A stretch of DNA of 5,085 nt from JBOFDK01 sp051650305 (GTDB taxonomy: Bacteria > Bacillota > Clostridia > Lachnospirales > Cellulosilyticaceae), in contig JBOFIT010000136.1 in NCBI GenBank assembly GCA_051650305.1, positions 1 to 5,085 of the forward strand, written 5' to 3'. This document shows positions 1-5,085 of the stretch, in pieces. The translations under genes and the position numbers were made by a program. Position 1 is the first letter of the stretch. The number at the start of each line of letters is the position of its first letter. The notes under the pieces are model-generated. The model worked only from the letters and a program-made list of their open reading frames with translations, did no database searches and was not told the origin of the DNA.

Positions 1-809
1 ACGAAGCTTTAGCAAACGGTGTGGCTATCGCCTCATTATCCGTAACGATTAATAATATGACTTATAAAGAATACGAAGAGATTCATACAAAAGAATTTAT
101 CGATATCATCAACCAAGGGCATATACCTACTTCTTCTCAGCCATCTATCGGCGAGGTACTAGACCTGTACAATGCTTACCCTGACCATGAGCTTATCAAT
201 ATTTCCATGGCAGATGGACTTTCTGGTACTTACCAGTCAGCTTGTATGGCAAAAGAAATGGATGCTAATCCTAGTCGTATCCATGTTATTAATTCAAAGA
301 CACTCTGTGGACCACATCGCTACTTGGTCGATTTAGCACAAGCTTTAGTAAAAGCCGGCAAGTCCAAAGAAGAGATTATTTCCGAAGTACATACTGCTAT
401 GAATCATACAAAGTCTTACCTCATCCCTCATGACTTTGACTATCTCGTACGTGGTGGTAGACTCTCACCTCTTGCTGGAAAGATTGGTGGTCTTATTAAG
501 CTAGTACCTATTACCACCCTTTCTGAAGACAGCACGTCTTTAGAAAAGTTTGCTGCTACACGCGGTTTTAAGAAAGCTATCCAAAAAATCTGTGCTGCTA
601 TGACAGCTGATGGTGTGGATTCAAATCATAAAATCTATATTTGTCACGCCTTAAAAGAAGACTTAGCTGCTGAAGCTAAGGAAGTCATCTTAGCTGCTTT
701 CCCAGATGCTGATATTGAAACCACACTTCTAGGCCCTGTATTCACTACTCAAGGTGGTCCAGGCTGCGTGGCTATACAATGGATTAAGAAACATGCTATA
801 CTAAGTTAA
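1..809 (+). CDS. DegV family fatty-acid-binding protein, 5' end cut by window edge
   Basis: The reading frame is open to the left edge (first full codon at 3-5, giving EALANG before the GTG at 21), so that GTG is an internal valine and the true start lies upstream; roughly 20 residues are probably missing. The visible 268 residues carry DegV landmarks in order: SLSVTI near 11-16, TSSQPS at 43-48, GLSGTYQSA at 72-80, YLVRGGRLS at 147-155 and GGPGCVAIQ near 251-259. DegV proteins bind a fatty acid in a cleft between two lobes; in FakB members the bound fatty acid is presented to the kinase FakA for phosphorylation and entry into phospholipid synthesis. No FakA-like gene is visible, so the role here is inferred from family only. 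The protein should be cytosolic, as no membrane segment is seen. The next gene follows after 17 bases, so the two are probably cotranscribed. The usual histidine of the C-terminal HTGPG motif is Gln-Gly here (see findings). Confidence 0.93.
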   Translation, partial: EALANGVAIASLSVTINNMTYKEYEEIHTKEFIDIINQGHIPTSSQPSIGEVLDLYNAYPDHELINISMADGLSGTYQSACMAKEMDANPSRIHVINSKTLCGPHRYLVDLAQALVKAGKSKEEIISEVHTAMNHTKSYLIPHDFDYLVRGGRLSPLAGKIGGLIKLVPITTLSEDSTSLEKFAATRGFKKAIQKICAAMTADGVDSNHKIYICHALKEDLAAEAKEVILAAFPDADIETTLLGPVFTTQGGPGCVAIQWIKKHAILS

Positions 810-815
810 AACTTC

Positions 816-822
816 AGGAGGT
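816..822 (+). promoter_or_regulatory. Ribosome binding site of the DUF1836 gene
   Basis: AGGAGGT lies four bases before the ATG at 827 and seven bases after the stop of the DegV gene. It is a near-ideal Shine-Dalgarno sequence. It fixes the start of the DUF1836 gene and, with no room for a promoter in the 17-base gap, supports a shared transcript. Confidence 0.85.
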
Positions 823-826
823 ACTT

Positions 827-1339
827 ATGGCGCTTTCAACATTCCATCTTCCTAGATTTCATGAGCTCCCTGCTGTGCCTTTATACAAAGAGCAAGTCAT
901 AGCCTACTTAGAAGATGTCCTGCAACCACTAACGGTTCATACAAACGAAAAATTATTGACACCAACTATGCTTAATAACTATGTGAAGCAAAAAATCGTA
1001 TCGCCACCACGCGATAAAAAATACACCCAGAAACATATGGCCTATCTCATGGTGGTATGCCTCTTAAAGCAAGTCTTCACCTTACATGAGATTTGCTACT
1101 TGATCGGTATCCAAATCGAGCATTCACCTATCGAGCCGGCTTACGACTACTTCTGCACTGAAGTGGAGAAAGCTTTAGAAGCAGCCTTCGATACCAGAGA
1201 CTTCTCGTATCCTAGTTCTGCTATGGTGACAACAGCCGAAAGTGAACTTCTACGCTCTGTCGTTATGAGTTTTGCACACAAGCTTTTCACTCAGGTACAG
1301 CTCATGACTGGTGACGATTCATTGACGACTCATAAATAG
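827..1339 (+). CDS. DUF1836 domain-containing protein, probable MerR-like DNA-binding protein
   Basis: This is a complete gene of 170 codons with a strong ribosome binding site. The family is recognised from LPRFHELP at residues 8-15, LYKEQVIAYLE at 19-29, and above all the core at about 44-90, with LTPTMLNNYVKQKIV, then PPRDKKYTQKHMAYL and a following leucine-rich helix. This is the DUF1836 pattern. The core resembles the helix-turn-helix and wing of MerR regulators (a helix ending in NNYV, a short loop, a basic KKKY-like turn, then another helix), so DNA binding is a reasonable inference but not an established function. The C-terminal 60 residues (about 110-170) are mostly helical and poorly conserved in character, with no metal-binding or enzymatic motif. 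No signal peptide or membrane segment is visible. It follows the DegV gene closely, a pairing that I recall from other Bacillota, but the biological link between the two is unknown. The transcript ends at the hairpin just after the stop. Confidence 0.88.
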   Translation: MALSTFHLPRFHELPAVPLYKEQVIAYLEDVLQPLTVHTNEKLLTPTMLNNYVKQKIVSPPRDKKYTQKHMAYLMVVCLLKQVFTLHEICYLIGIQIEHSPIEPAYDYFCTEVEKALEAAFDTRDFSYPSSAMVTTAESELLRSVVMSFAHKLFTQVQLMTGDDSLTTHK

Positions 1340-1340
1340 C

Positions 1341-1389
1341 AAAAAGAGGCAATCCATCTTGATCACTCAAGTTGGATTGCCTCTTTTTT
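1341..1389. terminator. Bidirectional rho-independent terminator between convergent genes
   Basis: Bases 1341-1356 pair perfectly with 1373-1388 (16 bp). After a T-T mismatch (1357/1372), 1358-1362 pair with 1367-1371 (5 bp), closing on a TCAC loop. The lower stem is formed by five A on the left and a six-T run (1384-1389) on the right, so RNA from either strand ends in a GC-containing hairpin followed by a U run. It begins one base after the DUF1836 stop region and ends two bases before the stop codon of the opposing permease gene (1392-1394), so it serves both operons. Confidence 0.93.
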
Positions 1390-1391
1390 GT

Positions 1392-3407
1392 TTACTTTAT
1401 TTTGTGATGAACGATATTTCTATAGCCTGTATACGTTGTATAGAAGTAGCCACCGTACACCACCACTAAAATCCCTAGTGTCAGCATAGAAGCTGCCCCG
1501 ATGTCTGGCTTCCCATACATACTTAAATAGTCATTGGCAATATCGATACCTACTACTGCGTGTACTAAGGCAAGAATCAGTGGCACACTAAAGTAGATAA
1601 CGGTCTGTATAAAGATTGTCTTATCGATAAGCTTACGTGATGCTCCTATCTTTCTTAGTGCATCATAGCGTTCGATACTATCACTTGCTTCTGAAAGCTG
1701 CTGAAGTGCAAGTATGGCTGCACTGGATATAAGAAAGACAATACCTAGGTAGATACCTACATAAAGAATCACCGTTGTCATACTTTGGTTCTCGGCATAA
1801 ATCTGTGCTTTTGTATAGCCACTTACAAACCCTATTGCATTATAGTCAATTTTTTCACCTTTATATTTTCCATTACGATAACCTTCAAATACTTCAGCAA
1901 ACTTCGCTTCTGAAGCTACTGGGTCCTGCTCACCATATACAATATTCATCCCTACTACAAAGGGTTTTAACGCTACTACCATGTAATCAGGAACAATCAA
2001 AGTAGCAAAGTTACTTGCAAAACCTGTACTAGATACCGCTACATTCATAACTTCATTGTTTTTGTATCTATACGCTTTTCCTTCCACTTGCATCAGTGGA
2101 TTATGTGGGATAACTTCATTAAATCTTTCTATAATCTCTTTTTGATTACTTGTCAGAAGTACTTCATCTTCTGCTAGGTGTATGCTTTCTTCGCCAATCA
2201 GTGTACGTATGGCATTAAATTCAGAGACCGGCATTATATCTACAGCTATCCTTTGAAATTTACTTGGCACCATCCCTACTGGTACTAAATCCATTAAATT
2301 CATACCTGTTCTATATAAATGATAACTGGCATATGCCTCACTCTCATCAAACGTAACCCCTAACACTGCTAGTGATTTTTCTATAGCCATCATTTCGTCT
2401 TCGGCTAAGTAACTCTCAACTGAAGCATCATAAGGTGTCGTCTCTTCTAGGCCTTTTTCAAGTGTATACTTAAAACTTAAGCCCGTAGCTAAGCCACCTA
2501 TAGTCATAAAAAGCATCAAACAAATAACAGTCATTGAGACCACATGGGTATGCACCTTACTACTGATCTGCCCGATAGTAAAAATATTAAGCTCTTTAAA
2601 ATAAATACGCTTACTTTTCTTCATTATCCCTGTGATAAACCCTGTGAGACTTTTGAAGTAGCCATAAGTCCCTAGCACCCCTAGTACAATAGCTCCTGCA
2701 AACAAAGGATCTTCTGGATTAATGCCTGCTTTCTTTCCTGCGACATAAGCACTTAGAAGACAAAGGATGCTTAGTATAAAGCCTACTACTGTCACAAGCG
2801 ATGACTTCACCTTTGTGACTTCATTCTTCTTTGAAGCGTAAAGTAAATCAATGATTTTGTGCTTGGATAAACTCAGTGCATTGAAGCACATCACGATGAT
2901 AAAGATGATGCCAAAGTAAAGGATGGATTTGACCATCGCCGCACCTGATACAGCAAAAGCATAGTGGCTTATATCCATGGTGAAAAGCTTCAAGGTAAAG
3001 ACAGACAAGCCTTGCCCGACAGCTACACCTAGTAGAAGCCCTACACCTAAGGCCGCTACCCCGACACATATGGTTTCTATAAAAAGCATCTGTGCAATCT
3101 TACGATTACTCATGCCTAAGATGCGGTAAACGCCAAGTTCTTTCTTTCGTCTTTTAATGAGAAAGCTATTGCCGTACAAGATCAAACTTCCCAAAATGAT
3201 GGATACAAAGACAGATACCCCTGAAAGGATATTCTTCAGCATCTCAACATAGATTGCTTGGTGTGCACCAATCTCAGTCATAGCCTTTTGGTCTGTAATA
3301 CTGTTAAAACAATAAAAGATACATACGCCAAAAGTTAAAGTTAAAAAATAAATGCTATAATCCTTAAAGCTTTTCCTTACATTGCGTAATGCCATCTTAA
3401 AATACAT
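1392..3407 (-). CDS. BceB-like ABC transporter permease (FtsX family), peptide antibiotic resistance
   Basis: This is a membrane subunit of a Bce-type exporter or target-protection transporter. With start ATG at 3407 it has 671 residues, usual for BceB, PsdB and YxdM. Ten hydrophobic segments lie near 17-37, 62-83, 108-136, 160-180, 204-224, 235-256, 288-312, 545-568, 598-622 and 638-661. Between the seventh and eighth is a largely hydrophilic stretch of about 225 residues, the large extracellular domain that defines the family and in known members sets peptide specificity and kinase signalling. FtsX domains are seen near 60-190 (with RRKKELGVYRILGMS) and at the C-terminus (with RYDALRKIGASRKLI). 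The frame also opens from a GTG at 3419 (675 residues), but GGGGGGTGA at 3424-3416 abuts that GTG and is correctly spaced for ATG 3407. The start overlaps the end of the ATPase gene by 11 bases, implying translational coupling. The substrate is unknown. Confidence 0.93.
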   Translation of the reverse strand: MYFKMALRNVRKSFKDYSIYFLTLTFGVCIFYCFNSITDQKAMTEIGAHQAIYVEMLKNILSGVSVFVSIILGSLILYGNSFLIKRRKKELGVYRILGMSNRKIAQMLFIETICVGVAALGVGLLLGVAVGQGLSVFTLKLFTMDISHYAFAVSGAAMVKSILYFGIIFIIVMCFNALSLSKHKIIDLLYASKKNEVTKVKSSLVTVVGFILSILCLLSAYVAGKKAGINPEDPLFAGAIVLGVLGTYGYFKSLTGFITGIMKKSKRIYFKELNIFTIGQISSKVHTHVVSMTVICLMLFMTIGGLATGLSFKYTLEKGLEETTPYDASVESYLAEDEMMAIEKSLAVLGVTFDESEAYASYHLYRTGMNLMDLVPVGMVPSKFQRIAVDIMPVSEFNAIRTLIGEESIHLAEDEVLLTSNQKEIIERFNEVIPHNPLMQVEGKAYRYKNNEVMNVAVSSTGFASNFATLIVPDYMVVALKPFVVGMNIVYGEQDPVASEAKFAEVFEGYRNGKYKGEKIDYNAIGFVSGYTKAQIYAENQSMTTVILYVGIYLGIVFLISSAAILALQQLSEASDSIERYDALRKIGASRKLIDKTIFIQTVIYFSVPLILALVHAVVGIDIANDYLSMYGKPDIGAASMLTLGILVVVYGGYFYTTYTGYRNIVHHKIK

Positions 3408-4164
3408 CTTCCATGTCACCCCCCAGTAGCGTAATCACATCCATAATACGATTAAAGAAGACTTTACGACTATCGTTTCCTCTTATCAGCTCATTGAAAA
3501 TCTTGCCGTCTTTGATAAAGAGAATACGGCTAGCATAGCTGGCAGTGAATGCATCATGGGTAACCATAAGAATCGTTGCTTGTAGCTCCTTATTGAGATT
3601 TTCGAAGGATTCTAGTAGTCGTCTAGATGACTTGGAATCCAGCGCACCTGTAGGTTCATCCGCCAGTATAAGAGATGGACTTGTGACCATGGCACGGGCA
3701 GAAGCGATACGCTGCTTTTGTCCACCTGACATTTGGTAAGGGTACTTCTCTAGCACTTCTTCGATGCCTAGCTTCTTTGCAACCTCTGTGATACGCTTAT
3801 GAATCTCACCAGCCTTTACTTGCTGTAAAGTAAGGGCTAGTGCAATGTTTTCATAGCCAGTAAGGGTATCTAGTAGATTGAAATCTTGGAAGATAAACCC
3901 TAACTCTTTTTTTCTAAAGTCATCTAATGCCTTGGCTTTTAAGGCAGTGATGTCTTGATTATTAATCAAGATGTGCCCTGTGGTCACTTGGTCTAATGTA
4001 GCGATGCAATTAAGAAGCGTCGTCTTTCCACTGCCTGATGGCCCCATAATCCCTACGAATTCACCTTTCTCTACTTCAAAAGAAATATGATTAATGGCTT
4101 TTGTCAGATTCGCTTTATTGCCATAGTATTTTTCTATATTGCTCACTTGTAATAGCTTTTCCAT
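3397..4164 (-). CDS. BceA-like ABC transporter ATP-binding protein
   Basis: This is the ATPase that powers the adjacent BceB-like permease; it is cytosolic and membrane-associated. The 255-residue length equals that of typical BceA/YxdL proteins. All ATPase motifs are intact: Walker A GPSGSGKT at 41-48, Q-loop Gln93 in FIFQDFNLL, signature MSGGQKQR at 145-152, Walker B LILADEP at 165-171 with catalytic Glu170, D-loop ALD at 174-176 and switch His203 in VTHD. The C-terminal tail (about 225-255, with SRKVFFNRIMDVI then LGGD) is characteristic of the Bce ATPases rather than LolD or MacB. The start at ATG 4164 is chosen because AAGGAG lies eight bases upstream; an in-frame ATG at 4194 would add ten acidic residues but has no ribosome binding site. 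The gene overlaps the permease start and is preceded by its own operator and promoter, so induction by a BceR-like regulator is likely. Which of the Bce, Psd or Yxd groups it belongs to cannot be told. Confidence 0.95.
   Translation of the reverse strand: MEKLLQVSNIEKYYGNKANLTKAINHISFEVEKGEFVGIMGPSGSGKTTLLNCIATLDQVTTGHILINNQDITALKAKALDDFRKKELGFIFQDFNLLDTLTGYENIALALTLQQVKAGEIHKRITEVAKKLGIEEVLEKYPYQMSGGQKQRIASARAMVTSPSLILADEPTGALDSKSSRRLLESFENLNKELQATILMVTHDAFTASYASRILFIKDGKIFNELIRGNDSRKVFFNRIMDVITLLGGDMEDVF
3416..3424 (-). promoter_or_regulatory. Ribosome binding site of the permease gene, deciding its start
   Basis: On the minus strand GGGGGGTGA lies inside the end of the ATPase gene. It matches the 16S-complementary GGAGGTGA except for one G in place of A, and sits eight bases before ATG 3407. 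The alternative GTG start at 3419 is part of this same stretch and would have no spacer, so ATG 3407 is preferred. Confidence 0.6.
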
Positions 4165-4172
4165 ATGAACTG

Positions 4173-4178
4173 CTCCTT
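4173..4178 (-). promoter_or_regulatory. Ribosome binding site of the ATPase gene, deciding its start
   Basis: AAGGAG on the minus strand lies eight bases before ATG 4164. Nothing similar precedes the in-frame ATG at 4194, where the upstream bases read CAATACGGCAACA. This favours the shorter, family-length protein. Confidence 0.8.
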
Positions 4179-4222
4179 CATCTTCTTCAATCATTGTTGC
4201 CGTATTGGCTTATCTGTAGCTT

Positions 4223-4250
4223 ATTGTATCGCATACGCTCTATTTCTCTT
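4223..4250 (-). promoter_or_regulatory. Probable promoter of the ABC transporter genes
   Basis: On the minus strand TACAAT at 4228-4223 matches the -10 consensus at five of six positions. At the 16-base spacing the -35 position (4250-4245) reads AAGAGA, a poor match to TTGACA, as is usual for promoters that need an activator. Transcription would start near 4216, leaving a leader of about 50 bases before ATG 4164. The palindrome at 4271-4288 lies upstream, centred about 63 bases before the inferred start site. The assignment rests on motif and position only. Confidence 0.55.
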
Positions 4251-4270
4251 ATTGATTTCTCTAACACTTG

Positions 4271-4288
4271 TCTTACAGTCTTGTAAGA
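4271..4288. promoter_or_regulatory. BceR-type response regulator operator (7-4-7 inverted repeat)
   Basis: TCTTACA (4271-4277), spacer GTCT, TGTAAGA (4282-4288) is a perfect seven-base inverted repeat with a four-base gap. It contains TTACA-N4-TGTAA, which agrees with the TNACA-N4-TGTAA core described for the BceR, PsdR and YxdJ regulators of Bacillus subtilis. It lies upstream of a promoter with a weak -35 and directly in front of BceA/BceB-like genes, next to a BceS-like kinase gene, which is where such an operator belongs. The regulator itself would be encoded beyond the right edge. The repeat could also form a short RNA hairpin in kinase read-through transcripts, but it has no U tail of its own. 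Confidence 0.8.
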
Positions 4289-4294
4289 TAACGC

Positions 4295-4329
4295 AAAGAA
4301 GGCAAGATAGCCTCCTTTACTATCTTGCC
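4295..4329 (-). terminator. Rho-independent terminator after the kinase gene
   Basis: On the minus strand GGCAAGATAG (4329-4320) and CTATCTTGCC (4310-4301) form a perfect 10-bp stem around a nine-base loop, followed by TTCTTT (4300-4295). It begins three bases past the kinase stop codon (4335-4333). The U run is interrupted by one C, so some read-through into the ABC genes is possible. Confidence 0.78.
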
Positions 4330-4332
4330 CTC

Positions 4333-5085
4333 TTACTCTGCTTCTAATCGACTCAGTGGAAAAATTAAGCTAACAGTCGTTCCTACACCTAGGGTAGACT
4401 GAATCTCCATACCAACGCCTAGCTTCTCACAAAGTTTCTTGCTTAGGTATAAGCCCATGCCGGTAGCCTCTCTGTACTTACGCCCCTTCTCTCCTGTGAA
4501 ACCTTTATCACATACTTTACTTAGTTCTTTCTCATCAATGCCTACACCTTCGTCTGCTAGTGTCAGTACGATCTTGTGTGGCATCTTAACTGCTTCTATC
4601 TTAAGGGTACTCTTTGATTTCTCGGTGTATTTAATACTATTGCTCACCAGTTGGTTGAGGATAAAAACTAACCACTTATAGTCACTATACACCACTTCAT
4701 CAAGTCCTTCCATCGCAGGAAAGATACCTTTTTGAATCATAAGTCGTGAATTATTTTTGAGGACTTCCATCACTGCTTGTCGGATACTAAAAGGCTTAAT
4801 GATATAGTCCTTCTGTACATCATTACTTCTAGCATAGTAGAGTGCTTGCTCCACAAAGCCTTCTATCTTCTTCATTTCTTCTGCCACTTTACTAAGCTCC
4901 GGTGCATCATTATTCTCAGTGATGAGCTTAATACCTGCTATCGGTGTCTTAATCTCATGAATCCACCCCTCGATATACTCCTTGTAGTCAAGCTGCATCT
5001 TTTCGTACGCATTGATCCTCTCATGCATAGACTTGCTGCTCTCTCGGAGTACCTGATAAAAAACTTCACCTTCTATAAAAGGTGG
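4333..5085 (-). CDS. BceS-like intramembrane-sensing histidine kinase, 5' end cut by window edge
   Basis: This is the sensor kinase of a two-component system partnered with the BceAB-like transporter. The frame is open to the right edge: 19 codons (PPFIEGEVFY onward) precede the ATG at 5028, and this stretch resembles the BceS linker, so that ATG is internal. Of the 250 visible residues, the H-box is WIHEIKTPIAG with phospho-acceptor His43 (codon 4959-4957). The ATPase domain has the N-box LNQLVSNSIKYT near 143-154, the G1 box DEGVGI at 178-183, the F-box region DKGFTGE at 193-199 and the G2 box GMGLYLSKKL at 209-218. All key residues are present. BceS kinases run to about 330 residues, so about 80 are missing, normally two membrane helices with almost no extracellular loop; such kinases sense the transporter rather than the peptide. 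A response regulator gene is expected just upstream, outside the window. A terminator follows. Confidence 0.93.
   Translation of the reverse strand, partial: PPFIEGEVFYQVLRESSKSMHERINAYEKMQLDYKEYIEGWIHEIKTPIAGIKLITENNDAPELSKVAEEMKKIEGFVEQALYYARSNDVQKDYIIKPFSIRQAVMEVLKNNSRLMIQKGIFPAMEGLDEVVYSDYKWLVFILNQLVSNSIKYTEKSKSTLKIEAVKMPHKIVLTLADEGVGIDEKELSKVCDKGFTGEKGRKYREATGMGLYLSKKLCEKLGVGMEIQSTLGVGTTVSLIFPLSRLEAE

Noticed and set aside
21..23. GTG as the start codon of the DegV gene
   Set aside because: The frame continues open to base 3 with residues that fit the family, no ribosome binding site precedes it, and the N-terminal strand of the fold would be missing.
1775..2005. Plus-strand open frame of 76 codons opposite the permease gene
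   Set aside because: It lies antisense to a well-supported gene, has no ribosome binding site or recognisable domain, and looks like a by-product of the permease codons.
4165..4194. Ten-residue acidic N-terminal extension of the ATPase from ATG 4194
   Set aside because: There is no ribosome binding site upstream, and the AAGGAG at 4178-4173 inside the extension is correctly placed for ATG 4164, which gives the family-typical length.
4262..4275. Second, degenerate operator (TAACA-CTTG-TCTTA) next to the main palindrome
   Set aside because: The right half matches only three of five positions and it overlaps the main box, so it could not be bound independently.
4273..4318. Possible 10-codon leader peptide on the minus strand: AAAGGAGG in the terminator loop, then TTG at 4305 and TAA at 4275-4273
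   Set aside because: The start is a rare TTG, the frame is very short, it overlaps the terminator stem and the operator, and the promoter found for the ABC genes lies downstream of it, so it would not be on their main transcript.
4101..4347. Two plus-strand open frames of about 60 codons across the regulatory gap
   Set aside because: They run antisense through the operator, promoter and terminator, overlap each other, and have low-complexity Leu/Ser/Cys-rich translations without a ribosome binding site.
5026..5028. ATG as the start codon of the histidine kinase
   Set aside because: The frame is open to the window edge, the upstream residues fit the BceS linker, and starting here would leave no membrane segments.

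Overview
The window reads as a chromosomal segment of a low-GC Gram-positive bacterium (Bacillota, probably Clostridia). The evidence is moderately AT-rich DNA, strong AGGAGG-type ribosome binding sites, a DegV-family gene next to a DUF1836 gene, and a Bce-type antimicrobial-peptide sensing and resistance module, all of which are typical of that phylum. The genus cannot be read from the sequence.

Left part, plus strand (1-1340): the 3' part of a DegV-family lipid-binding protein gene, whose true start lies outside the window, followed 17 bases later by a complete gene for a DUF1836 protein with a probable MerR-like DNA-binding fold. The pair ends at a long perfect hairpin (1341-1389). Its flanking A and T runs make it a terminator in both directions, and it serves the two convergent gene groups.

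Right part, minus strand (5085 down to 1392): in transcription order, the C-terminal three quarters of a BceS-like histidine kinase (its membrane-spanning N-terminus is off the right edge, and a response regulator gene would be expected just beyond), a terminator hairpin, a regulatory region, a BceA-like ABC ATPase gene and an overlapping BceB-like ten-helix permease gene. The 168-base gap between kinase stop and ATPase start holds a perfect 7-4-7 inverted repeat (4271-4288). It matches the TNACA-N4-TGTAA core known for BceR-family operators and is followed by a promoter with a good -10 and a poor -35, as expected for activator-dependent transcription.

In known Bce modules the permease, with its large extracellular domain, both protects against a cell-wall-active peptide and signals flux to the kinase. 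The kinase phosphorylates the regulator, which then induces the ABC genes. The layout here fits that loop, with the transporter genes having their own inducible promoter. The peptide recognised cannot be deduced. No mobile element, CRISPR array, rRNA or tRNA was seen, and no wholly new system is evident.
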